Part shown: piece by piece, positions 1-11,147 of the stretch
How positions within the stretch are numbered: the stretch's first letter is position 1
Layout: each line of letters starts with the position of its first letter
DNA from: Rhynchonema sp. JSB1_4
Lineage: Eukaryota; Nematoda; Chromadorea; Monhysterida; Xyalidae
Length of the DNA stretch: 64,000 bases
Assembly (NCBI GenBank): GCA_030248065.1
Contig: JASAMV010005369.1
Location: 1-64,000, forward strand
Direction of reading: 5' to 3'
Notes under the pieces: generated by a model
Database searches by the model: none
Seen by the model: only the letters and a program-made list of their open reading frames with translations
What the model was told of the DNA's origin: nothing
Made by a program: the position numbers and the translations under genes

Positions 1-497
1 CGTTTCTCTGGAAATGGTCGCACGACAAAGCCAACAGTGTGGAAAAGATCGACAAGTGCGATTTTAGTTACCATAATGTTTTGAAAATCCCGCCACGACG
101 GTATATAAAGGCTTCAATGTTTCAGATACCTTGCTGCCTTCTTCACTTCCCTGATTCACGAAGGTCTGCTTCGCAACACCATGGTGTTCGTCATGGGCGA
201 TCATGGTAATCGATTTGACAAGATCAGGTTATTCTTCAAAATTTTACGATTTTTCTTTAGTTTTTCTTTTTTCTTTACGACTTTTTTACGATTCTTTCAC
301 AATTCGGACCAGGTATATAATATTAAATTCAGACAAACTCTCGTCGGTCGGTATGAGGAGCGCATGCCATTCCTATTTGTGCACGTGCCGAAACATCTAC
401 GGGCTGGACACGTGCAGGCAGCGCTGGATGAGAATGTGTGGCGACTCAGCTGCCAATATGATGTGTATGAAACATTAGTGGATGTTAATATTGTATA
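1..497 (+). pseudogene. 3' fragment of a second DUF229 gene, inverted copy
   Basis: These are the last exons of a DUF229 (sulfatase/phosphatase-like) protein on the plus strand, cut off by the left window edge. Exons are 1-55, 126-227 and from 333 onward. The middle exon ends with the family's GDHG metal-site motif followed by NRFDKIR. The 333 exon carries the downstream family pattern EERMPF, then a tyrosine and TLVD. The first two exons and their intron are nearly identical to 588-805 on the other strand, except for a 10-base insertion in the intron (about 101-110) and a few substitutions. The reading frame runs on to a stop at 523-525, but the sequence from about 486 is the start of the opposite arm of the inverted repeat, so the normal C-terminus of the family is missing here. 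It may be a real partial duplicate or an assembly artefact. Confidence 0.7.
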
Positions 498-805
498 TCT
501 GTTCCGAATTGTGAAAGAATCGTAAAAAGTCGTAAAGAAAAAAGAAAACGTAAAGTAAAGAAAAATCGTAAAATTTTGAAGAATAACCTGATCTTGTCAA
601 ATCGATTACCATGATCGCCCATGACGAACACCATGGTGTTGCGAAGAAGACCTTCGTGAATCAGGGAAGTGAAGAAGGCAGAAAGGTATCTGAAACATTG
701 AAGCCTTCGTGGCGGGATTTTCAAACCATTATGGTAACCGAAAACGCACTTGTCGATCTTTTCCACACTGTTGGCTTTGTCGTGCGACCATTTCCAGAGA
801 AACGA
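1..805. repeat. Large inverted repeat (palindrome) spanning DUF229 exons
   Basis: Bases 1-326 and about 486-805 are reverse complements of each other apart from a few substitutions and one 10-base indel. The spacer, about 327-485, contains the terminal DUF229 exon that only the plus-strand copy has. The left arm is cut by the window edge, so the full size is unknown. Coding exons and introns are both inside the repeat, so it is a genomic inverted duplication rather than a transposon. Confidence 0.85.
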
Positions 806-3107
806 GAACACAAAATGAGGTCTGTTACGATGCTCGGAAATGAATCGTTGAATGGCATCCAGGAATAGGACGGCCTCGGGCTGGTTCCCGAAACACAACG
901 GCTTGGTCCGGCCGTAAATATCCATGTTTGACAGGATGGACCCGAAGGGACGCAGATAGATGTCCACCGGTGGACGTCGGAAGCCTTTGGCTTTGTAGCT
1001 GAAATGTTGTGCAGAAAATAATGGTCACAAAAAGAACCATCAATTGAGGTAAGACTGTGTCCATTGTCATCTGAGTAACACTCATGTGTTTTGGGTGGAA
1101 TGACAGAGAGCACAGAGTGCATTGATAATTGCTTGCAACAAAGAAATCTGCGAACCCGCCAAATCGAGAATGTTGCTGTTGAAGTGAAAACAAATCGGTA
1201 CCATCGATATAACGGTACCCCGTAAGTATCGGTACCGTAGGTCCCATTTCCATTCAGTCTGAATCAGGGTTTATTTTTCCAAAATGGGCTAGTAGCAAGA
1301 AGCTAGTAAAATCAAAAATTTAGTAGCTTTTTTGCCGCTGAAAAGCCAATTTACTAGCTTTTTTGACCAAAATACAAAATACAAGTAAGCTACTAAATTT
1401 GGTTAAAAAATCCATGGTCCGTATTTCTGGTTAAACCACTCGAAATTGTACAAACCTGAAGATGCCGGGTTGTTCCTCAGACAGTAAAGTGGCGTATCCG
1501 AGGTCGGAGAAATTCCTCCAAATCAGTGGCCAATCGTCGACAAATATCTGCTGCGTGTTTCCTTGCAACTCACTGCCGTGGATGGTGACGCGATGTCCAC
1601 TGAATGAAATGAAAGAGAAAGCTGATCGAGAGAAAGCCTGATTCGTCAAGGGTGCTGCAAACTAGTACATACCTGAGCACAGCCATCATGTTCGGGAAGG
1701 TGTTGTCGTCGATCTTTGCATATCCGTTCATCACGTGACCGCCAAGTTGACCGCGGAGCACCGCGTACGTCAGCGGCAGGTTGCGGACCACGTTGGATCT
1801 GAAAAAAAGGTTGTCAGATTCATTGAATTGACAAACAACAAAGAATTCGAACGAGAGGATCGCTGACCTTGACATTGAATCAATGCCAAAAATGAGCACA
1901 TTTGGCGGTCGCTGTTCGTGATTGGTCGGCCATTCCTTCTGCCACTTCGGTTCTTTTTGTTTTTCTCTTTCCGTCGGCAATACAGTTGGGTAGAGATTAC
2001 TGTAGCGTCGCCTTTGCGGGCCCGGAGCGTTTTTGATCGACGTTTTGGAGTTTTTGGACCTTTTGGAAACATCACTGCTTTCCAACACGGTGTAGTACGC
2101 GAGCACTTCAGTGCCGTGTCTTAGGATCGGAGTTGAATCGTTGTCCCATTTCACCCAATCGCTGTACTGTACAGCCAGGTCACTGCCTGAAAGGATCGAT
2201 TCAGAGTATTTTCATTTTTTTGGCGCAACTGCGGCTATAGGCGCCCATTCAGGGTTGTTGTCCAGAAGGTTTGGCATTTCAATTTACAACAAGAGCTCCC
2301 TTGGTGAGTGACTAGCGTAATGCACCAGAATCTCAAGGACTCTGATCCCCGATTCGAAACCATCTTTGATCAATCACCTGATGGCCGATAATAAGTCCTG
2401 GTCTGGAACCGGGTGGCGTAATAAGCACTGATCTCTGTCATATTCTTGTGCAACACGTTGCCGCGAACGTAGACCAAGTCTGGTTGCATCCATGGACAAA
2501 CAAATGTTTCAGGATGTTCCACGTAGTCGAGTATTGAAGCATCGAAAGGGTCGAGAATTGGAAATTTGCAGTACTGAAACGGAAAGGAAATCATTGATGT
2601 TGAAACGATATTGGGACGGTGTGAAGAATTGAAACATCATTCGGCCATTTTCGTGTAATAACATTTGACCGCAGTAACAAAAGCAAATGTGTCTTGGAGA
2701 CGGCGTGCATACAAATTAATGTTGATTGCTCAATTGATGCGGACACAAGTCGGTTGGTAATGCATTTAGGTTTTATCTTGATCTCCAGCGTTTGAGCATA
2801 CGGTTGAACGAACACGTCTAAGCGATCGCGCGTGAACAGCAATTCGGCATCAAATAAGTGCCAAATTGGCAAAAAAAAACAAAAAAAGAACAGTCAAAAC
2901 AACCCTCACCTGATCCAGATCATACGAAGTGAGTCTCGTATCCACCGAATAGCCAGTCTCCTGTTGTTCATGTTGAAATCTTTGATTATTTGTCCAGTAG
3001 TTAGACCGAAGCAACGACAGAGCCGTGCACAAAAGGAGAACAGCCGTGAATTGACTGAAATTTCGCCGCGAGGGACAGAAGCGCCCCCATAACCAACGGT
3101 GGATCAT
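588..3107 (-). CDS. DUF229 family protein (sulfatase-like), type II membrane form
   Basis: Seven exons splice in frame: 3107-2910, 2573-2378, 2186-1868, 1798-1673, 1599-1456, 998-750 and 689-588. Exon 1 starts at Met (3107) with a basic cytoplasmic stretch and a hydrophobic segment (FTAVLLLCTALSLL), giving a signal anchor and a lumenal or extracellular catalytic part. Exon 2 holds the family opening motif (YCKFPILDPFD). Exon 3 ends in the nucleophile region FGIDSMSRS. Exon 5 has DWPLIW and exon 7 the GDHG motif. DUF229 proteins belong to the alkaline phosphatase/sulfatase fold; their substrate is generally unknown. After 588 the expected last exon is absent on this strand, because the sequence turns back into the inverted repeat, so the gene is 3'-incomplete unless spliced elsewhere. 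Family call confident; completeness doubtful. Confidence 0.85.
1288..1405. repeat. Short inverted repeat in a DUF229 intron
   Basis: A CTAGTAGC / GCTACTA-type motif with TAGCTTTTTT runs is repeated in both orientations within the intron between exons 5 and 6. It is probably a decayed small inverted-repeat element. Just upstream, at 1195-1245, CGGTACC occurs several times. Confidence 0.35.
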
Positions 3108-5370
3108 TTTTGTGGGTTCAGATTAGGTAACTGAGCCGTCGTTTAATGGTCGAAATGAATGCATGCTGAATATTCGCTGAAAAGAGTGTGGTTTTAAGAA
3201 AAGGTGGGATCAATACGTTGGTAAGATCACTGAAATGTTCCTTTCCATGACTCGTTATGATCAGATTTACGTGAGCGCGGAAGGCTCTAAGGTCGTCTCG
3301 TGAACCACAGTGGAACTCGTTGTTTTCTTCTCGTGCAGCCAAAAAAATAACTTTTTTCAAGTGCACTAGTTTCTTTCTCAACTTCAACGGTTGACATTAA
3401 GACGGTCAAGTCCTTTTAAAGAACGGGGAAATGCAGTCTTAGAAAAACAGGAACGTTTTAACATTTTGAGACAGGTGTTGAAATAACAAAAAAGCATTTC
3501 GCATGTATTTGTGGTTTTCAGCCTGGTTTAGAATCGGTGGCGACGGGAAACGCAACGGAACGGAAATTTCTTTTTTGTTGATCCGATACTCTTATTCAAT
3601 AATATGATAAGAATAAAGCGCGTGCGCAGACTGAAAAGAACAGTGTCGTTGTGTTTCTTTTGCATTTTTAGACTAAATTATGTGCGCCGTAGTGACTATT
3701 TGCATGCTGGACGCAGTAACATACGTATGTACTGCACATATGTGAAAATTTATATCAGCGCACACAACGTGCCAAACTTTGGACCACATACCGGAGTTTT
3801 TCATATAAAGCCCCCTGCGCTCTACTCAATGACGGTTCCGAATAATGCCCCCGGAGGAAATAAATCAGAGAGATTTTTTGGGCTGGGGTTTGTCTTGTGG
3901 AGAACTCATCCGTAAGATTGTTCTAACAACGATGTGAACAGATAAAGCTCCGAAAAGCCGCCAGCTTGCAACGTAATATGTAACAAAAAATTACTATCTA
4001 ATTTTTGGCTTGATCTTTAAAAAAACATTTTACCCCAAATAGAGCCACAGTGACGCTCGGGAGCCTTATTCGGCCAGGACCCTCATGGGCCTGACTCTGT
4101 TCGGGGGTTTGGGTGTTGTTGTGGAAAGCTCCGGCTCAAACATTTAGATCTTTGCGCCACACGCACAAGTGTCAGAAAGATGCGTTTGTTGTGCAGAGAT
4201 GTAGAATTATGCACCCAGCAATGCATTTCGATTTCACGCACTAAGTTTCTGTGCACGGCACTAAAATAAAGGAGGATGAAATTAAACACACAACACATTG
4301 TAATGTAACATCAGGTCAGACTTTCCACATTTATAATTTGATTCCTCTGACGGTCGATCTTACAGTTTTATACGGAAACTTGGGTACGCAGTTTAACCAA
4401 GTGGATAAATTTATTTCTGTCTCGAAAATGAAAGTGAGCAAATATGCACAGCATACAGAGAAATCTGCGGTGACTGTTTCACATGAATAAATTCAGCCAA
4501 ACCAGACCCATGTCGGGTACCTATCATAATAGTCTTGCCGCGCGGGCAGAAACATGTATGTAATCGTCGTGATATAATTTGCTTCGTGGGATCTTTTTCG
4601 TTACGAATTTATTCAGATATTACGGGGGCATGTGTCGTGAAATGTCAACAACGAAGTTTACTTTTGCGCACGCATGGCTGAAAAATTATCGTTTTTTTGT
4701 TTTTTTATCACAATCCGTGATTCACTTATTTCACACTGATCTAGTGGTAACATTAATCTCCATCACATGAGCAAGCAACGTATTTGCTTTTGCCACGGCG
4801 AAGGTGATTCGATGTGATGAAATGCTAGGAATTTATCAATCAATCTGGAAAGAATATGTATTGTTACTAATTGCCAAAAACGCGCATAAAGCATGATGAA
4901 ATTGTCACTGAGCATTTGGGCCAACAAAAATCAAGTTGCAATCTGATGAAAATCCGACGCGATATGTGAAACCAAGTTGCCGTTTTGCAAAGTCGCAATG
5001 GGATATGCATACAACTTGTATGGTATCGCTGGATGTTTTGATTCTTATGTTTTTATGGAACCAGTACCACGTTGGTGGTACTGTACCACCATGTTGAAGA
5101 AGGCGCCAGTGAAAACAAAGGGTACATAGCCACATATACCAACCACAAGCTCAAAGTTACATTGTGAAACATAAAAACACACGGGCGCGCTGGGGTTGGG
5201 CCAGACTGGGTGGTTACATGAAAATCGGTTACTTCAAGAGAGCACAGCTCAGTCAAAACATTATGACGTAAAGAACGCTGGTGCTAAATATATGTAACAT
5301 TGTTACAGCAAGTCACATTTTGAAAAAATTCTGGCATTGACTTTGGTCCTCTTGGAGAGTCGGAACGTTG
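3108..5370. other. Non-coding interval, no gene recognised
   Basis: AT-rich sequence 5' of the DUF229 gene. Reading frames are short and show no family motif. I looked here for the zinc-binding HExxH exons of the M13 peptidase that ends at 6084 and found none. A small hairpin around GTACCA / TGGTAC lies near 5058-5090. Nothing else is supported. Confidence 0.5.
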
Positions 5371-6084
5371 GCTAAGCGGCGAATCTCGGAACGCATAAGA
5401 ACACGCAAAAGAGTGCGTGTGGTGCATCAGCACAAAGCGTACTGCACCGTGGGGCGAAATTGTACGCCGGCAGATGCGCTTGGGGAAAGCATGGCTGACA
5501 ATTCTGGCGTGTTCAGATGCAGATTTACTGATAGCCTGTTTGTTTCGAGCAAATTTAAGCAAATATAATCCCGTATTGTTCTCAGGCGTAACTGCGGCGT
5601 ACAGAGCTTTCAAGGCAACGGAAGCGTTGAGTGGTGGTGAGGAACGCATTTTGGGAAAAGCTAGTCCAGTTTCAAAATTGACTTCGCTTTTTCTCAGGCT
5701 TAGGCTTGGGCTTAGGCTTATTCTTCGGCTTACTACTTAGGCCAAACCTTGAGCCAACCCGTGCCTTCTTATCGCGAAATCGAAAATTCGCGTTTTCTCT
5801 CTGTCAAGGCAACAGGACTAGCTTTTCTCAACATGCTAGAGGAACCGCGACTGCCAGGAGCAGCTATGTCATGCTACAACTATGACCAACTGTTCTTCAC
5901 CGCCTACGCCAACAACTATTGCTCAATGGCATCGAAAACACTACCAGAAAGTGTAACAAGGTATGCGCCCAACTTCTACCGCGTTACCGGTCCGCTGCAC
6001 AACACTCCGGAATTTGCAAAGACGTGTCACTGTCCTGCAAAATCCGAAATGATTCCAGAGCAACGCTGCAAAGTGTGGTTGTGA
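5371..6084 (+). CDS. Neprilysin/ECE-like M13 metallopeptidase, C-terminal exons only
   Basis: M13 peptidases are zinc endopeptidases, usually type II membrane proteins, that cleave small peptides. The last exon (5840-6084) is diagnostic: EEPRLPG, then QLFFTAYAN, FYRVTGPLHNTPEF, and the family C-terminus CKVW. Exon 5586-5636 gives TAAYRAF (family AAYRAY), and its GT donor joins 5840 in phase. An upstream stretch ending near 5506 gives LGESMADNSG, matching the family GENIADNGG. The join from 5506 to 5586 needs a GC donor (TCTG then GCGTGT) or else the gene is damaged. Exons for the catalytic HExxH and the N-terminus were not found upstream. It is either a 5'-truncated pseudogene or a gene with distant exons. 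Family confident, integrity not. Confidence 0.75.
5692..5742 (+). repeat. Degenerate GGCTTA hexamer tract
   Basis: CAGGCTTAGGCTTGGGCTTA and neighbouring variants form a short degenerate hexamer array inside the last M13 intron. The permutation TTAGGC is the common nematode telomere repeat. Similar tracts occur near 32900-33060 and 48964-49020. Confidence 0.5.
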
Positions 6085-6950
6085 TTTTAATTTCATTCTC
6101 TTACTAGCTACTAACAAATAATCTTAGGCGACTTTGTTTGATACATAATTCATGTAATCCATGTTCACTGAGGTTGTAACAAGTTGAGCATGTTTTTCGA
6201 AATTCTGTTCCTGATTTTTATTAATAATATAATTGTCTGCGTGAATAAAGAGCAAATCATGTGAAAATTGTTTTGGCGATGTGAAAAACGTCTCGTTCAC
6301 CTCAACAGTGATCAAGCGTTGAGCACAAAGCTTGACAATAGACCGCAACTTGTCGCAAATCGAATTGTCGGGTACTCCTGATTGGAAATATTCATTTTTA
6401 TGTGACAAAAACCTTCAAAGGCGTTCAACGCGAGAGCGATGAACAGGCCTTGTTGCTCCAGAAACGATATGTTTGAAGCCAAGCCAAAGCTGCGAGCAAT
6501 TGAACAATAAAGACGTGTTAACATACTTTTAATTTGAAGCATTGGCAACATCAGAGTTTTCATTGGAAAGGTACAGATGCTTGTGGAAAGGCAAACGAAG
6601 CTGAGGGTGTGCGACTCCAGCTGAGCATAAATTATATTATTTTTTAGGTTCCCAGGAGAAAAACACGGAATTCTTGGTTTCTTGATTTTCATTGCGATTT
6701 CGCTGACGCGAAAAGAAACCATAGCTCTTGTAAATATTTCCGAGCATGACGTGGTTTTCCCAGTTGACCACGATTTTTTTTGTTGTGCTAATTCGTCATG
6801 GATGTCACGGAACAGTTCAATCAGGCTATGACAAAAACTGTCGCATCCGTAAGTGCTGAAAAAAGCGCTACCATAATCAGTTTGTTAGAAAACACGACTA
6901 CCTACCTGTGCCAGCCATATAGCCAAAAGATTAGGGCGGAAAGGATCAAC
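6085..6950. other. Non-coding interval
   Basis: No coding family, tRNA or repeat is recognisable between the M13 stop codon and the first family A element. The longest minus-strand frame (6722-6312) has no known motif and no supporting splice structure. Confidence 0.4.
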
Positions 6951-7433
6951 CAGGGTTGGGCAAAATTCGTTTTTTTCCAAAAAATCGTTTTTAGAAAAAA
7001 ACGTTTTTTTAAAACGCCCAGATGACCAAAATATGCCCCCCAAAAAATTGGAAAACGCTCATGTTGGGAAGAAAACGTGGTTAAATGAAGTAATTCTATG
7101 TGTTCTGAGGCAAAATAAACGGGTTTCATCCCATTTCTGGCGAGTTGCTAAGATCCCATATCAGACCCGCATCATGGGACCAACTTTGGCCGGGGTCATC
7201 ACTGAAATTCAAACTCCGTATATCGACGTATCTCGACAAAGTAAAAATTGGTCGAAAATTATTTGAAAAAAATGGGACAAAAAATTGATTTTCCTTGAAA
7301 ATCAGGGTACTTTCCTTGAAAAATCAGGGAAAGTCAAGGAAATTCAGGATTTAAAAAAAAACGACCCAGGCGTTTTTTTTAAAAAACGTCGTTTTTTTAA
7401 GAAAAAACGCCGTCGTTTTTTTGCCCAACCCTG
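6951..7433. mobile_element. hAT-like MITE, family A, copy 1
   Basis: A 483 bp element with terminal inverted repeats CAGGGTTGGGCAAAA at the left and the reverse complement (GCCCAACCCTG) at the right. Both ends are rich in poly-A/poly-T runs with CGTTTTTT blocks. It is flanked by an 8-base target-site duplication with one mismatch, GGATCAAC (6943-6950) and GGATCATC (7434-7441). CAG-start termini and an 8 bp duplication are typical of the hAT superfamily. There is no transposase frame, so it is non-autonomous. The interior matches copies at 10114 and 46013. Confidence 0.85.
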
Positions 7434-8232
7434 GGATCATCACGCGAAGGTTTCAGTTAATATCAGTACTATAGTAGTTATGCCTATTCACGGTTGCAAT
7501 GCACATTTTAGCGACCGTTCATGCCGCGTCCGGACGGCACTGAACTATTGTATGGAAATTCCACCGAGCAAACACTTCATGTTCAGTTTACACGCTTTGG
7601 ACGATGACCGGCGGAAACGATGCTGCCGACACTTCATGCTATGTGAAGTTCGGCGTTCATTTTGTGGACGGTCGACAGATGGTGAGGGCGATTGGATCCC
7701 ACGACAGTCAGCTGGATCCGGGAGTGGTGAAAAAAAGGTTGGCCTATAATGTCATGCGTGACTGTTACAGTTGGTTGTATTCTTGACCTGAGACCAACAT
7801 ATGATGACCGACGAGGACACTAACTTAGAAACGCCACCACGCCTTGGTCTGTCTGCGAAAGCAGGGCGAAACCTTACCAACATTACTGCACTCAGTACAT
7901 TATAACCCTTGCCGCGGCACCATACGACCTTGACTCCCATCCGATCTGGCAGGGTAGGAAAACCCTTGGTCTGTTCTGGTTCTGTGATGAACCCGAGTCA
8001 ACGGAACAGGACCAAAGTGGTGTTTGAGGCCAACCCGTCTTCCAGCCCTGAAAATGACAGGCAAATGAGAAGAAATAATTGCGTTGTTGGTAATTAACAT
8101 TTACGCAACTAGACGGGACCCGTGCCTACGGCCCGGCTACAGCGCCGCGCCCGTGCCGTGCACCCCTCGAAGACCCGTTAGCATACCCAAAGCTACCCGT
8201 GAAAATTGACCCGTCCGCCCTCCGAGAGAGGG
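7434..8232. other. Non-coding interval with a dispersed repeat at about 7905-8100
   Basis: No gene seen. The part at 7905-8100 shares blocks with 44225-44390 (for example CCGATCTGGCAGG versus CCGATCTCTGGCAGG, AGTGGTGT, and CCAACCCG..CTTCCA..CCCTGA), so both are diverged copies of one dispersed element, perhaps SINE-like. The CG-rich stretch after 8100 is unassigned. Confidence 0.4.
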
Positions 8233-8270
8233 GGCCACAAACACACATACACACATACACACACACATAC
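8233..8270 (+). repeat. Microsatellite (ACACAT/AC)n
   Basis: An uninterrupted run of AC and ACAT units. Confidence 0.8.
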
Positions 8271-8582
8271 GTCTTCCTGTTTTAGTAGTATAGATTATTT
8301 TTTACCCTCTCCAGCCAGTTCAGTTGGTATCCAAAACGCGGAGATCAGACGGTGGAAATCGACGTGACATGTGGCGAAGGTTTTGGAGTAATCGAGAAGG
8401 TTGCGTTTGAAGTATGGGCGCACAGCACTGTGAATCCGCTTATGTGTTGGCTCTGTAAGTTCTCTTAGGCTTTGGCAATCCACTCACTTGCTGCTTTTGT
8501 GCGTTGTTGTTATTAGTATGGTAAGTTTCTAATTGTATTGCCTCACGCATTTTTACGAACGCAGGAAAACTCCCGTTCGAAG

Positions 8583-9364
8583 TCGAAGCACGCAACAAGC
8601 TCAACACACAGTCAACAAGCCACGCAGCTGACACACATACAGTACCAGCTACAATTTTTGGCTGATTGGCGGCAAAGCCTGCCGCGCCTGCAGGCGCAGG
8701 CTCAATACAAAAGATAGCAGCCTGCCGCGCCTGCAGGCTTTGCATGCTCAGTGCATAAGCGGTCGCATGCGAGCCTGCAGCGCCTGCGCCGGCGGCGCGG
8801 CAGGCGCGGTGGGTGCACTGCTGAGCTTGCTTGCTTGTGTGACATTTAGGTTTCAACATTTTACGTCTTTCTGCGATATTTGTCCGCTTGTCCGAGCAAA
8901 TGCCTTGCAAAAACGAACAATAAAACTGTAACCAAAGTCACATTTTATCCACATCGCTGCTTTTGACAAACAAACCACTTTTACGTTTTATGCATGTTCT
9001 GAAAAGTGACGAAACACTCAAAAAGCGCAGACAAGCTCATACTAATAGCCAAATATAAGCAATAAAACATGACATGACTATGACAAAAAACAAGCGGACA
9101 AATATCGCAGAAAGACATAAAATGTTGAAACCTAAATGTCACACAAACAAGCAAGCGTAGCAGTGCACCCACCGCGCCTGCGCAGGCGCGGCAGGCTCGT
9201 ATGCGACCGCTTACGCACTGAAGCTGCAAAGCCTGCAGGCGTGGCAGGCTTTGCCGCCAATCAGCCAAAAATTGCAGCTGGTACTGTAGCTTCTGTGACT
9301 GAAACATTCGAAGCGCACACGAGCCAGCTGCGTGGCTTGTTGACTGTGTTGCCTGCCTCGACTT
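8583..9364. mobile_element. Fold-back element with GC-rich arms
   Basis: The left arm (about 8583-8905) and right arm (about 9085-9364) are diverged reverse complements: TTGGCTGATTGGCGG and GGCAAAGCCTGCC appear on the left and their complements on the right, and GACATTTAGGTTTCAACATT is mirrored as well. The arms contain repeated GCCTGCAGGC-type palindromes. The spacer is AT-rich. The family B element at 9370 is inserted at its right edge. No coding sequence is present. Confidence 0.7.
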
Positions 9365-9369
9365 CGCAC

Positions 9370-10095
9370 CAGGGTTGAAAAAAAAAATTTTTTTATTAAC
9401 GAGCTTTTTTTTTTTAAAAAAAAAATTTTTTTTTTGATTTTTTTTTTGACGAAAAATTTTTTTATTAGAAAAAGTGTTGCAAACGACGTTTCAGGATAAA
9501 TGAAATCGATACAACATATTTTTCAAAAATTGAAAAATTTTCGCCTCAGACCGAACTTGTGTGGTGACACCCGGTAGTATTGTGCAGATTCCATGGTCTC
9601 AGACCAGTCTGAGGTTGATGTTCACAACGATGTTACTCTGATGTATTGTAGCATGCCGTACAACGTATTTTAATGCATCTAATGCCGTATATCTGATATA
9701 CGACCATCAAAATATCGATTACAGCCCAAATCTTGCGCGTCAGATCGACTTTGCGCGCCCGGTTTTGCACCAGACCTGCATATATACATGTGTAGTAGCA
9801 TGTAGTAGTACATTATCGGTGCCACATTACTATAAAAGACCAGCCCCGCGCATCCCTGTACGGATTTGGGGACAATACAGAGCGCCGCAGGCGCGATTTT
9901 GGAAAAATTGTCTCGTCCACAGAAAAAAAGTGCCAATTTTTTGCCTCGAAAAAGGCCATTTTTGGACATTTTAGCCCATTTTGGGCAACTTTTTTTTATT
10001 AAAAAAAAAAGCAAAATCTGAGTTTCAAAAAAAAAATTTTTTTTTTAAAAAAAAAATTTTTTAATTGACCACTTTTTTTTTTTGAAACAACCCTG
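9370..10095. mobile_element. hAT-like MITE, family B, copy 1
   Basis: A 726 bp element beginning CAGGGTTGAAAAAAAAA and ending TTTGAAACAACCCTG, flanked by a perfect 8-base duplication CTTCGCAC (9362-9369 and 10096-10103). Its terminal CAGGGTTG matches family A, so the two families may use the same transposase, but the interiors differ. The interior (for example CTGATATACGACCATCAAAA) is nearly identical to 46440-47079. No transposase frame is present. Confidence 0.85.
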
Positions 10096-10113
10096 CTTCG
10101 CACCTGTCACACC

Positions 10114-10594
10114 CAGGGTTGGGCAAAAAACGTTTTTTCCAAAAAATCGTTTTTTTTGAAAAAAAAACGTTTTTTTTAAAAACGCCCAGATGACCAAATG
10201 TGCCCCCCAAAGATTGGAAAAATGTTCGGATGAAAACGTGGTTAAATGAAGTAATTCTATTTGTTCTGAGGCAAAATAAACGGGTTTCAACCCATTTCTA
10301 GCGAGTTGCTACGATCCCATATCAGACCATGGGACCAACTTTGGCGGGGGTCATCACTGAAAGTCAAACTCCGTATATCGACGTATCTCGACAAAGTAAA
10401 AATTAGTCGAAAATTTTTTGAAAAAAATGGGGGACAAAAATTGATTTTCCTTGAAAATGAGGGTACTTTCCTTGAAAAATCAGGGAAAATCAAGGAAATT
10501 CAGTATTTAAAATAAACGAAAAACGACCCAGGCGTTTTTTTAAAAAACGTCGTTTTTTAAGAAAAAACGCCGTCGCTTTTTTTGCCCAACCCTG
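10114..10594. mobile_element. hAT-like MITE, family A, copy 2
   Basis: A 481 bp element in the same orientation as copy 1, with CAGGGTTGGGC and GCCCAACCCTG termini and a perfect 8-base target duplication GTCACACC (10106-10113 and 10595-10602). It lies two bases from the duplication of the neighbouring family B element, so two independent insertions landed almost at the same point. It is non-coding. Confidence 0.9.
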
Positions 10595-11147
10595 GTCACA
10601 CCTCGAGCGGTTTCACCCTAGTCGCGTCTAAAGTAGAATTAAACGTACTAAGCGGGTTGAAAAAATCAGAATTACCTGTTTCTCAGCGGGCTTTGTTTTG
10701 TGCTGGCAGAACAGCGACACTGGATTACCGCTTAGTCGAGTAGTAACACAACAGACTTCGAAACCCACACACACACACACCTTGTAGTCAAATCACTGAA
10801 TGAAAGGATTATTCAACCAGTTGTAATCAACAGTCTTAATTTCAGCGGGTCCGTCTTGGCAACTGAAGACTGCAAAGCTCTGGCAGCAAAAGTTGAACAA
10901 GAGCACGAACGAGAAAAGCAAAAAGTACTTGATTGGCGAATGGAGCGGTGAAAAGTATATAATTTTGAGCGTTATAAAATACCGTTGACTCAATGTAACT
11001 TTATTGTCGAGCTAAACTGCAGTCTTTTGTCCTTTTCTCTCATCACTTAATCTGTTAGCCACTCTCAGATGGTGAACTGAAACAAAGGAGAATCCATTAG
11101 CTAAGATGACCTGCGCTGATGTCATAAACTGGCGCACATTTGTTCAG
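10595..11147. other. Non-coding interval before the TSR exons
   Basis: No plus-strand signal-peptide exon for the downstream TSR gene could be identified. A minus-strand frame (10993-10793) has a hydrophobic KYFLLFSFVLLFNFCC stretch, but no partner exon supports it. A short CA run lies near 10769-10780. Confidence 0.35.

Noticed and set aside
2591..2872. Minus-strand frame between DUF229 exons 1 and 2 as an extra exon
   Set aside because: Exons 3107-2910 and 2573-2378 join directly in phase and give the expected family sequence; the middle frame lacks good splice sites and family similarity.
8440..9378. Ala-rich frames such as 8910-8440 minus and 9136-9378 plus
   Set aside because: They are translations of GC-rich palindromic repeat arms (GCCTGCAGGC), not protein-coding.
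10793..10993. Minus-strand frame with a hydrophobic stretch as a secreted protein
   Set aside because: No partner exons or acceptable splice sites were found, and the composition is compatible with chance in AT-rich DNA.
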